A DNA stretch of 64,000 bases from [Pasteurella] aerogenes (GCA_900637275.1 LR134362.1:1426001-1490000); one strand, 5' to 3'; counted from the first letter of the stretch, positions 1 to 8,099 are shown. Numbers and translations are program-made. The notes: generated from the letters alone by a model not told the origin.

Positions 1-187
1 CGCGAGCATCAAAAACAATGTGATCAAAGGATTGCCCAAGTAAATTTTGGGCTTGTGAAAAAAGGCAAAATGTAGGCTGAAAATCTGCCACATCAGGCTT
101 CGCCATTCCCACCCATAATAAATGAGGATTGTGGCAAAATAGATGAATATCCGCTTGCACTAGAAAGGTCAGTTGGCGTGGCAACAT
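1..187 (-). CDS. tmcA: tRNA(Met) cytidine acetyltransferase TmcA, N-terminal part
   Basis: This is an open frame starting at ATG 187 and running off the left edge of the window; it is too short to stand out as an ORF. It reads MLPRQLTFLVQADIHLFC and later LLGQSFDHIVFDAR. The last segment resembles the end of the N-terminal DUF1726 domain of TmcA, which has a Phe-Asp-Ala-Arg motif at this place. TmcA acetylates the wobble cytidine (ac4C34) of elongator tRNA-Met using acetyl-CoA and ATP. The start lies 4 bases after the ybeY stop, so co-transcription with ybeZ-ybeY is likely. The identification rests on about 62 residues recognised from memory, without the helicase or GNAT domains. Confidence 0.65.
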   Translation of the reverse strand, partial: MLPRQLTFLVQADIHLFCHNPHLLWVGMAKPDVADFQPTFCLFSQAQNLLGQSFDHIVFDAR

Positions 188-191
188 GATA

Positions 192-659
192 TTATGCTTT
201 TTCTGCGAGATAAGGATCCTCAAAACCTAGACCGAGCATAATTTCCGTTTCCAAGCTTTCCATTTCTTCCGCTTCGGCATCTTCAATATGATCGTAACCG
301 AGTAAATGCAAACAGCCATGCACCACCATATGCGCCCAATGCGCCATTAGTGGCTTGTCTTGTTCGCGCGCCTCTTGCTCCACCACTTGGCGACAAATCA
401 CCAAATCTCCCAACAACGTTAACTCCACTTCATCCGGGCATTCAAACGGAAACGACAACACGTTCGTTGGTTTATCCTTGCCACGATAGGTTAAATTTAA
501 CTGATGGCTTTCTGCTTCATCCACAATACGCACGGTGATTTCCGGCTCCATCGTTTGCGCCCGCACCGCTGCATTTGCCCATTGCTGAATTTGTTCCTCG
601 CTCGGCAAATTCTCAATATTTTCACTGGCAATTTGTAAATCAATGATCACATTATTCAT
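192..659 (-). CDS. ybeY: Endoribonuclease YbeY
   Basis: This is the metal-dependent single-strand endoribonuclease that takes part in 16S rRNA 3'-end maturation and 70S ribosome quality control in the cytoplasm. The diagnostic zinc-binding motif H-x3-H-x5-H is present as HGCLHLLGYDH at about residues 113-123. The central strand TNVLSFPFE is also typical of UPF0054 proteins. The length of 155 residues is normal. The gene overlaps the end of ybeZ by 8 bases, and the partial tmcA follows directly, so ybeZ-ybeY-tmcA looks like one transcript. In enterobacteria the same pair is followed by corC and lnt instead. Confidence 0.95.
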   Translation of the reverse strand: MNNVIIDLQIASENIENLPSEEQIQQWANAAVRAQTMEPEITVRIVDEAESHQLNLTYRGKDKPTNVLSFPFECPDEVELTLLGDLVICRQVVEQEAREQDKPLMAHWAHMVVHGCLHLLGYDHIEDAEAEEMESLETEIMLGLGFEDPYLAEKA

Positions 660-1752
660 CTTTATTATCTCGTTCTATTTCTGCTTGATTTTCCGACCGC
701 ACTTTACGACGTTGTTCAGCCAAGTGCTGACGACGAATTTCATCTTCCGCCTCCCAACGCTCGTACGCTTGTACCACTTTCGCCACCACAGGATGGCGTA
801 CAATATCTTGACTATCAAAATAGTTAAAGCTCAATTCCGGTACATTTCCCAACACCTCCATCGCATGGCGCAAACCGGATTTTTGGCTACGCGGCAAGTC
901 AATTTGTGTCACATCGCCTGTAATGACCGCTTTGGAATTAAAACCAATACGGGTAAGAAACATTTTCATTTGTTCTACTGTGGTATTTTGACTTTCATCC
1001 AAAATAATAAAGCTGTCGTTTAACGTCCGCCCGCGCATATACGCCAAAGGGGCAATTTCAATTACATTACGCTCCATCAATTTTTGCACTTTTTCAAAAC
1101 CAAGCATTTCAAACAGCGCATCATACAACGGACGCAAATAAGGCTCAATTTTCTGCCCTAAATCGCCCGGCAAAAAACCCAATTTCTCCCCGGCTTCTAC
1201 TGCCGGACGGGTCAGTAACACACGACGAATTTCTTGTTTTTCCAACGCCTCAACCGCTGCCGCAACCGCTAAAAAGGTTTTTCCTGTTCCCGCTGGACCA
1301 ATTCCAAAGCTAATATCATGGGTTAAAATATTGTGCAAATATTCAATTTGATTTTTACCGCGTGGCTTAATTAAACCACGCTTGGTTTTAATCGTGGTAC
1401 TATAAACCCGACTTTCCTCTCGCTCGTCATGCGCCTGCAGCAACATTCGGCTTTCTTGGATCGCCATATGGACATCTTCTAAATCCAATTCTTTCACCTT
1501 GCCCCGCACTGCAGCAGTTTCCGCATACAAAACTTGAATTAATTTGACCGCACTTTGCAATAATTGCGCGTGATGCGGTTTAGCCTCGTCCTCTTGAGAT
1601 TGGATAGTAAAGGTAAAATTTCGTCTTGAAATCAACAAATTAAACGCTTTTTCAATCAATTGGATATTTTCATCAAAAGCGCCACACAAGGCTTGTAAAC
1701 GCGCATTATCTTGCGGTTCAAGGGTGAATGTTTCAGTCAAATCGTGAGTCAA
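652..1752 (-). CDS. ybeZ: PhoH-like ATPase YbeZ
   Basis: This is a PhoH-family P-loop ATPase that works with YbeY in ribosomal RNA processing. Walker A is GPAGTGKT at about residues 152-159, and Walker B is FIILDES followed by QNTT near residue 250. The 366-residue length fits YbeZ, which has an N-terminal extension compared with the short PhoH proteins. The last 8 bases overlap ybeY. In Escherichia coli the gene lies after miaB; here the divergent neighbour across about 200 bases is hisH. Confidence 0.93.
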   Translation of the reverse strand: MTHDLTETFTLEPQDNARLQALCGAFDENIQLIEKAFNLLISRRNFTFTIQSQEDEAKPHHAQLLQSAVKLIQVLYAETAAVRGKVKELDLEDVHMAIQESRMLLQAHDEREESRVYSTTIKTKRGLIKPRGKNQIEYLHNILTHDISFGIGPAGTGKTFLAVAAAVEALEKQEIRRVLLTRPAVEAGEKLGFLPGDLGQKIEPYLRPLYDALFEMLGFEKVQKLMERNVIEIAPLAYMRGRTLNDSFIILDESQNTTVEQMKMFLTRIGFNSKAVITGDVTQIDLPRSQKSGLRHAMEVLGNVPELSFNYFDSQDIVRHPVVAKVVQAYERWEAEDEIRRQHLAEQRRKVRSENQAEIERDNKDE

Positions 1753-1957
1753 AGGACAATCCTTACAGGGTTGATAAATAATAATTTAGTGTAACAAATT
1801 TTTCCCGTGGCGACTAATCCCCTTTCAGTGAAAAGAATTAAATTTTTTTCAATAAAAAAGCCTATCCTTTGTTAGCAATACGAATAAAAATATTGTACAT
1901 TAAAGACAAAACACAAAAAGTGCGGTCCATTTTTTGACCGTTTTTATAGGAATACAC
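1753..1957. promoter_or_regulatory. Divergent intergenic region between ybeZ and hisH
   Basis: These 205 bases separate ybeZ (leftward) from hisH (rightward). They contain an uptake signal at 1918-1926 with an inverted partial copy just after it (TTTTTGACCG, 1931-1940). A plausible rightward promoter is TTAGCA with TACATT 18 bases downstream, close to position 1900. I see no histidine-rich leader peptide and no attenuator of the kind that precedes hisG in enterobacteria. Confidence 0.4.
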
Positions 1958-2551
1958 ATGACCAAACTCATCATCATCGACACAGGCTGTGCAAACCTGT
2001 CTTCTGTAAAATTTGCATTCGACCGCCTAAATATTCAAGCGGAAATTAGTCGCGATCTTGCAAAGATTAAATCAGCGGATAAATTGCTGTTACCCGGTGT
2101 AGGAACAGCGATTGCGGCGATGAAAAATCTGCAAGATCGCAAGCTGATTGAAACTATTCAAAACGCTACTCAACCGATGCTCGGTATCTGTTTGGGCATG
2201 CAGCTGATGACGGAATTTTCCACCGAAGGTAATGTAGAAACCTTGCGCTTGATAAATGGCAAAACGGAATTAATTCCAAACAAGGGCTTGCCGTTGCCGC
2301 ATATGGGCTGGAACCGTGTGCGCTATGCGGCGGATCATCCGTTGTTTGCCGGCATTGAACAAGACAGCCATTTCTATTTTGTGCATAGTTATGCGGTGCT
2401 ACCAAATGAGAATACCATTGCGACCAGCAACTATGGCGTGGATTTTTCAGCGGCGATTGCGAGCAAAAACGTTTATGGCGTGCAATTCCACCCTGAACGT
2501 TCAGGCAAAAACGGGGCGCAGCTGTTGAAAAACTTTGTGGAGAATATTTAA
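1958..2551 (+). CDS. hisH: Imidazole glycerol phosphate synthase glutaminase subunit HisH
   Basis: HisH hydrolyses glutamine and channels ammonia to HisF, making imidazole glycerol phosphate and AICAR in histidine synthesis. It is a class I glutamine amidotransferase: the nucleophile Cys lies in MLGICLGMQL, and the His-Glu pair lies in VQFHPERSG near the C-terminus. I chose ATG 1958 because it follows a TAGGA ribosome site and begins MTKLIIIDTGCANL like the family; an in-frame TTG at 1934 adds eight unlikely residues. It is the first histidine gene here; hisGDCB are not upstream. Its stop overlaps the next start as TAATG. Confidence 0.95.
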   Translation: MTKLIIIDTGCANLSSVKFAFDRLNIQAEISRDLAKIKSADKLLLPGVGTAIAAMKNLQDRKLIETIQNATQPMLGICLGMQLMTEFSTEGNVETLRLINGKTELIPNKGLPLPHMGWNRVRYAADHPLFAGIEQDSHFYFVHSYAVLPNENTIATSNYGVDFSAAIASKNVYGVQFHPERSGKNGAQLLKNFVENI

Positions 2552-3207
2552 TGGCGGAAGTGTTAGCCTTAAAAATCGGTTTGGTAGAAAACATCACTTT
2601 TGCGGACGGTACAACTTTAGAAAGCGCCATTCGCAAGCAACCAGTGGACAAAATCACCGTTCACGAATTAGGCGCGGAAGGTAATGATGTAGGCTTGAAA
2701 GCGCATCATGGTGGTGTGGATAAAGCGTTGTTTTTTATGGCGGATAAAACCTTTGAAAAATTAACCGCACTTATCGGCAAGGATTTCGATTGGAAAAGTA
2801 GAGCAGTTTACGGTGAGAATTTTATCGTTTCCGAATTGGACGAAACCAACGTTTGTGTGGGCGACCGTTATCAAATCGGCGATGTAATCGTAGAAGTGTC
2901 GCAACCACGCAAACCTTGTGAGCGTTTGTCGCTCAATTCTGAGTGTGCGGAGACACAAAAAATCGTGCGAGAGCAAGGCTTAACCGGTTGGTATGTGCGT
3001 GTGGTTCAAACCGGTGTTTGTCAAAAAGGCGACAAAATTCACCGCTTGCAACGCCCGTATCCAGATTTAACCATTATTCATCTAAACCAACTTGCCGCAC
3101 AAAAGCCCACAGAGACAATGCGTGCAGAGTTAGAAAAAGCCTTGGCTTGCGATGTGTTGGCAGAGGCATTTAAGCGGACGTTGAGAACACAATTATCAAG
3201 AATTTAA
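2551..3207 (+). CDS. yiiM: MOSC domain protein, YiiM family
   Basis: MOSC proteins bind molybdenum cofactor through a conserved cysteine. YiiM of E. coli takes part in reductive detoxification of N-hydroxylated bases such as 6-hydroxylaminopurine. The cofactor cysteine is visible in the motif QPRKPCERLS at about residues 115-124, and the EGNDVGLKAHHGGVDKA stretch is typical of the N-terminal part of the domain. The 218-residue length fits YiiM. The start overlaps the hisH stop by one base, so it is translationally coupled within the histidine operon. Nothing in histidine synthesis needs this protein, so its position is odd. Confidence 0.85.
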   Translation: MAEVLALKIGLVENITFADGTTLESAIRKQPVDKITVHELGAEGNDVGLKAHHGGVDKALFFMADKTFEKLTALIGKDFDWKSRAVYGENFIVSELDETNVCVGDRYQIGDVIVEVSQPRKPCERLSLNSECAETQKIVREQGLTGWYVRVVQTGVCQKGDKIHRLQRPYPDLTIIHLNQLAAQKPTETMRAELEKALACDVLAEAFKRTLRTQLSRI

Positions 3208-3245
3208 CTACCCTTCCCCTCTCCCGCAAGCGGGCGAGGGGTAGG
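3208..3245. repeat. GC-rich palindromic intergenic repeat
   Basis: Between the MOSC gene and hisA lies an inverted repeat: CCCCTCTCCCGC pairs with GCGGGCGAGGGG around a tiny loop, flanked by CTACC and GTAG. It is far richer in GC than its surroundings and has no run of T after it, so it resembles a dispersed REP-like palindrome more than a terminator. Confidence 0.6.
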
Positions 3246-3266
3246 ATTGATACAAGGACAAACACA

Positions 3267-4016
3267 ATGAAAAAATCCATTATCATCCCCGCACTTGATT
3301 TGATTGACGGGCAGGTGGTGCGGTTACACCAAGGCGATTATGCCAAACAGACAACTTATAGTGATAATCCGATTGAGCAATTTACCAGCTACCTTGCACA
3401 AGGGGCGGAGCAGTTGCATTTGGTGGATTTGACGGGGGCGAAAGATCCTGCCAAAAGACAAACCGTACTTATCGGTGAGATTATTGCGGCGACCAAATGT
3501 AAAATCCAAGTGGGTGGTGGTATTCGCACCGAGCAAGATGTGGCAGATTTATTGGCGGTGGGGGCGAATCGTGTGGTGATTGGCTCCACAGCGGTCAAAG
3601 AGCGTAAGATGGTGAAAGGCTGGTTTAATAAATACGGTGCGGAAAAATTCGTGTTAGCGTTGGACGTAAACATCAATGCAAGCGGTCAAAAAATTATTGC
3701 GATTAGCGGTTGGCAAGAGGCAAGTGGCGTGTCGTTGGAAGAATTGATTGAAGATTTCCAATCGGTTGGCTTGCAGCACGTTTTATGTACGGACATTTCC
3801 CGTGATGGCACGTTGGCGGGGTCAAATGTGGATTTATACAAAGAAATTTGTGCGAAATACCCTGATGTCAATTTCCAATCCTCGGGAGGTATCGGTTCTC
3901 TTGCCGATATTCAGGCGTTAAAAGGCACAGGCGTGGCTGGCGTAATCGTGGGGCGTGCGTTGTTAGAAGGTAAATTTAATGTAGCGGAGGCAATCGAATG
4001 TTGGCAAAACGGATAA
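3267..4016 (+). CDS. hisA: Phosphoribosyl-formimino-AICAR-ribonucleotide isomerase HisA
   Basis: HisA is the (beta-alpha)8-barrel isomerase that opens the ribose of ProFAR to give PRFAR, the substrate of HisF-HisH. The two catalytic aspartates are visible: one in the N-terminal IPALDLIDGQVVRL and one in the central FVLALDVN. The phosphate-binding ends QVGGGIR and SSGGIGS are both present. The length of 249 residues is normal. A typical AAGGACAAACACA ribosome site precedes the ATG. Its last 19 bases overlap hisF, which is a common arrangement. Confidence 0.96.
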   Translation: MKKSIIIPALDLIDGQVVRLHQGDYAKQTTYSDNPIEQFTSYLAQGAEQLHLVDLTGAKDPAKRQTVLIGEIIAATKCKIQVGGGIRTEQDVADLLAVGANRVVIGSTAVKERKMVKGWFNKYGAEKFVLALDVNINASGQKIIAISGWQEASGVSLEELIEDFQSVGLQHVLCTDISRDGTLAGSNVDLYKEICAKYPDVNFQSSGGIGSLADIQALKGTGVAGVIVGRALLEGKFNVAEAIECWQNG

Positions 4017-4771
4017 TCCCTTGTTTAGACGTGCGTGACGGGCAAGTAGTCAAAGGCGTACAATTCCGCAATCACGAAATTATCGGCGACATCGTACCGC
4101 TTGCCAAACGCTATGCGGAAGAAGGGGCGGATGAATTGGTATTCTACGACATTACCGCTTCCAGTGATGGACGCACGGTGGATAAAAGCTGGGTGCAGCG
4201 CGTGGCAGAAGTGATCGATATTCCCTTCTGTGTGGCGGGTGGCATTAAAACCATTGAGGATGCCGAGCAGATTTTTGCTTTTGGTGCGGATAAAATCTCT
4301 ATAAATTCGCCCGCACTTGCGGATCCTGATCTGATTTCCCGCCTTGCGGATCGTTTTGGCGTGCAAGCGATTGTGGTGGGCATTGATAGCTGGTTCGAAA
4401 AAGAAACAGGCAAGTATTGGGTCAATCAATACACCGGCGATGAAAAACGTACCCGCCAAACCAACTGGCAGCTGCTCGATTGGGTGCAAGAAGTGCAAAA
4501 ACGTGGCGCAGGCGAAATCGTACTGAATATGATGAACCAAGACGGCGTACGCAACGGCTATGATTTAGTCCAACTGAAAAAAGTGCGTGAAATCTGCCAC
4601 GTGCCACTAATCGCCTCAGGCGGCGCCGGCGAAATGCTGCATTTTCGTGACGCGTTTGTGAAAGCGAATGTAGACGGTGCATTGGCGGCGAGTGTGTTTC
4701 ATAAGCAGATTATCAATATTGGCGAATTGAAAAAATATTTAGCCAAAGATAATGTAGAAATTCGCAGATAA
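3998..4771 (+). CDS. hisF: Imidazole glycerol phosphate synthase cyclase subunit HisF
   Basis: HisF is the cyclase partner of HisH and a half-barrel-duplicated relative of HisA. The catalytic aspartates appear in IIPCLDVRDG (about residue 11) and VVGIDSW (about residue 130), and the phosphate sites are CVAGGIK and IASGGAG. The length of 257 residues is standard. It overlaps hisA by 19 bases and is followed by a composite palindromic repeat that separates it from hisIE, a break that is unusual inside a his operon. Confidence 0.96.
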   Translation: MLAKRIIPCLDVRDGQVVKGVQFRNHEIIGDIVPLAKRYAEEGADELVFYDITASSDGRTVDKSWVQRVAEVIDIPFCVAGGIKTIEDAEQIFAFGADKISINSPALADPDLISRLADRFGVQAIVVGIDSWFEKETGKYWVNQYTGDEKRTRQTNWQLLDWVQEVQKRGAGEIVLNMMNQDGVRNGYDLVQLKKVREICHVPLIASGGAGEMLHFRDAFVKANVDGALAASVFHKQIINIGELKKYLAKDNVEIRR

Positions 4772-4772
4772 T

Positions 4773-4843
4773 TGTAGGGGCGGGGTTTATCCCCGCCCAT
4801 AAACCATTAAACACAACGGGCGAGGATAAACCTCGTTCCTACA
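4773..4843. repeat. Composite inverted repeat, MITE-like, inside the his operon
   Basis: Two imperfect copies of a 26-27-base unit stand head to head with about 18 bases between them. The left copy begins TGTAGGGGCGGGGTTTAT and ends CCCCGCCC; the right copy is its inverse, beginning CGGGCGAGGATAAACC and ending CGTTCCTACA. The outer ends TGTAGG and CCTACA are exact complements. The unit itself contains a short palindrome. It fills nearly the whole hisF-hisIE gap, leaving the ribosome site of hisIE just outside. Confidence 0.75.
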
Positions 4844-4854
4844 AAGAAGATAAT

Positions 4855-5499
4855 ATGAATATTAGAAATATAGATTGGCAAAAAGTCGATAACCTTCTCC
4901 CCGTTATCGTCCAAAACGCCCAAACTTGCGAAGTCCTAATGCTGGGTTATATGAACCAAGCAGCACTAGACAAAACATTAGCTGAGAAAAAAGTGACGTT
5001 TTTCTCTCGCACCAAACAACGTTTATGGACGAAAGGGGAAACCTCGGGGCATTTCTTAAACGTAGTTGATATGAGCTTGGATTGCGATAACGATACGTTA
5101 TTAATTTTAGCTAACCCAATCGGTCCAACTTGTCACACAGGAAAAGAAAGCTGTTTTCATCAGTTTGAAGCGCAGTCCGAAGGCGAATGGTCCTGGTTTG
5201 CGAAGTTAGAACAAGTGTTAGCCGCGCGCAAAAATGCTGATCCTGAAAGTTCTTATACCGCCAAACTTTATGCCAAAGGCACGAAGAAAATTGCGCAGAA
5301 AGTCGGTGAAGAAGGCGTTGAAACCGCACTGGCGGCGATGGCGAAAGATCCTGATGAATTGGTGAGCGAAGCGGCAGATTTGGTCTATCACTTAACGGTG
5401 TTGTTACACAATGAAAATCTGACGTGGCACGATGTAATTGAAAAACTTAAAGAGCGTCATCAAGGCATTGGATTGCATCCTGAAGGTTCAAATAAATAA
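4855..5499 (+). CDS. hisI: Bifunctional phosphoribosyl-AMP cyclohydrolase / phosphoribosyl-ATP pyrophosphatase HisIE
   Basis: This fused enzyme performs steps two and three of histidine synthesis. The N-terminal HisI domain (about residues 1-115) shows MLGYMNQAAL, FFSRTKQRLWTKGETSG and the zinc-site cysteines in DCDNDT and PTCHTGKESCF. The C-terminal HisE domain (about 125-210) has the all-alpha MazG-like pattern with KVGEEGVETALAA and ELVSEAADLVYHL. The length of 214 residues is usual for the fusion. It is the last gene of the histidine set here. Confidence 0.95.
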   Translation: MNIRNIDWQKVDNLLPVIVQNAQTCEVLMLGYMNQAALDKTLAEKKVTFFSRTKQRLWTKGETSGHFLNVVDMSLDCDNDTLLILANPIGPTCHTGKESCFHQFEAQSEGEWSWFAKLEQVLAARKNADPESSYTAKLYAKGTKKIAQKVGEEGVETALAAMAKDPDELVSEAADLVYHLTVLLHNENLTWHDVIEKLKERHQGIGLHPEGSNK

Positions 5500-5516
5500 T
5501 GACTAAAATTGGGTAT

Positions 5517-5541
5517 GGCGTCTTATTCTAAGAGGCCTATA
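5517..5541 (+). terminator. Weak hairpin after hisIE
   Basis: GGCGTCTT and AAGAGGCC pair with one mismatch around a five-base loop, 18 bases after the hisIE stop. The following TATACTTAATTTA is only loosely T-rich, so termination would be weak. Confidence 0.35.
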
Positions 5542-5580
5542 CTTAATTTATGTAAAATTTTTTGAAAAATTAAACAAATT

Positions 5581-5916
5581 ATGCAAAATCCATTTACAGC
5601 CTCTTGGAGTTCCAAAGGCAACACACTTTGCTTAGGCTATTGGGAAATTGAGTACAACGGTAAACCGATCAAACTACCTTCCGATCGTCGAGATCAGGAT
5701 ATGGGAACGCAAAAAATCTATAATTTTATCGATCCCGAAGATGAATTATATCTAGAAGGGTTAGATGAAGATGATTGGATTGTAGCAAATATTGATTGGC
5801 TGACCGATTTATTTATTCAGGAAAACATCCCGATTGAAGAACAATATATGCGCTATTTTTACCAAGCGGTAAACAAAGACGATTGGCGCTGTGGCAGTTG
5901 CGGGGGCTGTATTTAA
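5581..5916 (+). CDS. Conserved-looking acidic protein with C-terminal Cys-Gly cluster
   Basis: I do not recognise this 111-residue protein. It has no signal peptide or membrane segment, is rich in Asp, Glu, Trp and Tyr, and ends in DWRCGSCGGCI: three cysteines in the last eight residues, spaced CxxCxxC. That tail could bind a metal or form a redox pair. The ATG at 5581 has no clear ribosome site (AAACAAATT before it). The gene stands alone between hisIE and the convergent tcdA. Codon use looks normal for the region. The frame is long and clean enough to be real, but its function is unknown. Confidence 0.7.
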   Translation: MQNPFTASWSSKGNTLCLGYWEIEYNGKPIKLPSDRRDQDMGTQKIYNFIDPEDELYLEGLDEDDWIVANIDWLTDLFIQENIPIEEQYMRYFYQAVNKDDWRCGSCGGCI

Positions 5917-5951
5917 GCGGATGTAAAAACGTCTCCAAAATTGACCGCACT

Positions 5952-6728
5952 TTACTGCGCTTTTTTACGCAGCAATTTATCAATCACTCTCGACACCGCA
6001 AAAAAACCAAAGGTGGCGGTAATCATCGTTGCCGCACCAAATCCGTTGGCACAATTCATGCTTGCCGATACCTCACAATGCTCTCCCATTTGTGGAAAAA
6101 TCAAAGGTTGGGTGGAAAAAACACAATCCACCCCAAATTTCCGTTTAGGATTTTGTGTAAAACCATATTCCTTGCGTAAAAGTGACCGCACTTTTGCCGC
6201 CAACGGATCTTGAATAGTTTTACTTAAATCAGCAATTTGAATTTGCGTCGGATCCGTTTGCCCGCCCGCGCCACCAATGGTAATAACCGGTATTTTGTGG
6301 CGCTTACAATAAGCAATCAACGCTGCCTTGGTTTTCACATTATCAATAGCGTCAATCACATAGTCATAATCGCGATTAAGATAATCCGCCAAATTATCCG
6401 CCGCAATAAAATCGTCAATAATTTCGACCGCACATTCCGGATTAATCAAGCGTACCCGCTCTTTCATCACCTCCGTTTTGAGCAAGCCTACATTGCCGGA
6501 TAAAGCATGAAGTTGACGATTGATATTGGTGACACAAATATCGTCCATATCAATCATCGTAATATTACCGATACCTGAACGAGCCAAGGCTTCCACTACC
6601 CAAGAACCAACGCCGCCAATGCCGATTACTGCAATATGCGATTGACGTAAAACCGCTAAAGCCTCTGCGCCATACAAACGACCAATGCCGCCAAAGCGCT
6701 GTTCATAATTATCGATACGTTCCGTCAT
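5952..6728 (-). CDS. tcdA: tRNA threonylcarbamoyladenosine dehydratase TcdA
   Basis: TcdA (CsdL, YgdL) is an E1-like enzyme that uses ATP to cyclise t6A37 of tRNAs to ct6A. The nucleotide site is VIGIGGVGSWVVEALARSG, followed by IDMDDICVTNINRQ, both near the N-terminus and diagnostic of the ThiF/MoeB fold. I chose ATG 6728 because its first base joins the mltA stop as TAATG and the product then starts MTERIDNYEQRFGG like homologues; a longer in-frame start at 6743 is possible. Length is 258 residues. It forms a two-gene operon with mltA. Confidence 0.92.
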   Translation of the reverse strand: MTERIDNYEQRFGGIGRLYGAEALAVLRQSHIAVIGIGGVGSWVVEALARSGIGNITMIDMDDICVTNINRQLHALSGNVGLLKTEVMKERVRLINPECAVEIIDDFIAADNLADYLNRDYDYVIDAIDNVKTKAALIAYCKRHKIPVITIGGAGGQTDPTQIQIADLSKTIQDPLAAKVRSLLRKEYGFTQNPKRKFGVDCVFSTQPLIFPQMGEHCEVSASMNCANGFGAATMITATFGFFAVSRVIDKLLRKKAQ

Positions 6729-7828
6729 TATTGTAATAACCAAGCTCTACCATAATGTTTAGATAAGCCAGCAATATGTCCTGCTTCATCACCAATACCG
6801 CGATATAAGTCAAAATGATGACCTTTGACAGCACCACCAACATCCAATGCCACCATTAAATGTAATTTATGCTCACCGGTCCAATTTCCGTTTTTATCAA
6901 TTTGTGGTACTTCAACCAATAAAACAGAACCTGATGGGATCACGTTTCTGTCGGAAGCAATAGATGCCATCGGCACTAAAGGGACACCAGCGGAACCGCG
7001 CACTTTTCCATTCGGATCATTTTTAAAGAATACATAAGATGGATTACGCTCTAACAATCCTTGTAAACGTGAAGGATTTGCTTTCGCCCAATCTTTGATA
7101 GCTTGGATGGACATTTTTTCTTTTGGAATTTCACCATCTTCTACCAATAAACGTCCAACTGCGACATAATCAAAACCGTTTTGCCCGGCATACGCAAAAT
7201 AGTTTAAATCACCATTGCCAAAATCCACATAACCACTACCCTGCACGCCTAATAAAAAGTTATCAATCATCGAATCGCTATAGGCTAATTCTAAACCTTT
7301 ACCTCTCAATGCTCCGGCATAAATTTGCGCACGAGTAAAACGCTTTTGCGCAGGCATGGCATAAATAGGCTGATTATACTTTCCTTGTTCGCTACGGCGG
7401 GCGTGAATAACTGGAGAATAATACCCAGTCATCAGTACATTTTGATAACCGTCTTGCCCTTTTAATACTTTAGGATTAATACCATAATTAGCTAATTCAT
7501 TAACATTGGCTCCGGCTAATACCCAATTCGTAATCTTGCCATAAGCAGTGGCAAAACGATTAGTTAAACTATTGGAATAACCACGAACATTGGATAATTG
7601 CGTTAAAAAATCGCCTTGATTTGTGACCGCACTTTTATTATCAATAGCAGATACTGGCATTAAATTGGCTTGTTGATAGGTTCGACCAGCATATTTGGCG
7701 CCAAATTGTTCCGGGCTAGCGCTGTTGTTGCTATTTTTTGTCGTTTGTGGAGCGGATGAACAAGCAGCTAATAAAAACATACCACAAATTGCAGCAAATT
7801 TTTTGCTTGAAAAAGATTTTAAAAACAT
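6728..7828 (-). CDS. mltA: Membrane-bound lytic murein transglycosylase A
   Basis: MltA is an outer-membrane lipoprotein that cleaves peptidoglycan glycan strands and forms 1,6-anhydromuramic ends. A lipoprotein signal with lipobox LLAAC is at residues 19-23. The C-terminal 3D domain carries the catalytic aspartate in MVALDVGGAVKGHHFDLY at about residues 325-342, followed by RGIGDEAGHIAG. The length of 366 residues is normal. A TAGGAATCAAT ribosome site precedes the ATG. tcdA follows with a one-base overlap. Confidence 0.94.
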   Translation of the reverse strand: MFLKSFSSKKFAAICGMFLLAACSSAPQTTKNSNNSASPEQFGAKYAGRTYQQANLMPVSAIDNKSAVTNQGDFLTQLSNVRGYSNSLTNRFATAYGKITNWVLAGANVNELANYGINPKVLKGQDGYQNVLMTGYYSPVIHARRSEQGKYNQPIYAMPAQKRFTRAQIYAGALRGKGLELAYSDSMIDNFLLGVQGSGYVDFGNGDLNYFAYAGQNGFDYVAVGRLLVEDGEIPKEKMSIQAIKDWAKANPSRLQGLLERNPSYVFFKNDPNGKVRGSAGVPLVPMASIASDRNVIPSGSVLLVEVPQIDKNGNWTGEHKLHLMVALDVGGAVKGHHFDLYRGIGDEAGHIAGLSKHYGRAWLLQ

Positions 7829-7981
7829 ATTGATTCCTAACTAAATAAAATAAACAAAATTAAGGTTGCATAAAGTACCAAAAAATGCGCTAAATACATA
7901 GCATTTTTCATGTAATATGCAGAAAAAACATTCGGATCGTTTATTTTTATAACAAACAAACGTTTTTTATCGGATTTTTAC

Positions 7982-8009
7982 TTGCATAAAAATCTAAAAG
8001 GCGTATAGT
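7982..8009 (+). promoter_or_regulatory. Promoter of the initiator tRNA gene
   Basis: TTGCAT (7982-7987) and TATAGT (8004-8009) are 16 bases apart and lie 13 bases before the mature tRNA end. The bases after the -10 box, ACGCCTCC, form a GC-rich discriminator typical of stable-RNA promoters under growth-rate control. Confidence 0.75.
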
Positions 8010-8022
8010 ACGCCTCCACAGA

Positions 8023-8099
8023 CGCGGGGTGGAGCAGCTTGGTAGCTCGTCGGGCTCATAACCCGAAGGCCGTCGGTTCAAATCCGGCCCCCGCAACCA
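8023..8099 (+). tRNA. Initiator tRNA-fMet (CAU)
   Basis: This is a 77-base cloverleaf starting CGCGGGGTGGAGCAGC, with anticodon CAT at 8057-8059 and an encoded CCA end. Initiator features are visible: the first base C cannot pair with the A opposite it in the acceptor stem, and the anticodon stem has three G-C pairs (GGGCTCATAACCC). It stands alone with its own promoter and terminator. Confidence 0.97.

Noticed and set aside
643..1023. 126-codon plus-strand frame opposite ybeZ
   Set aside because: Shadow of a conserved gene with all ybeZ motifs intact.
4025..4540. 171-codon minus-strand frame opposite hisF
   Set aside because: Shadow frame; hisF has complete catalytic motifs on the other strand.
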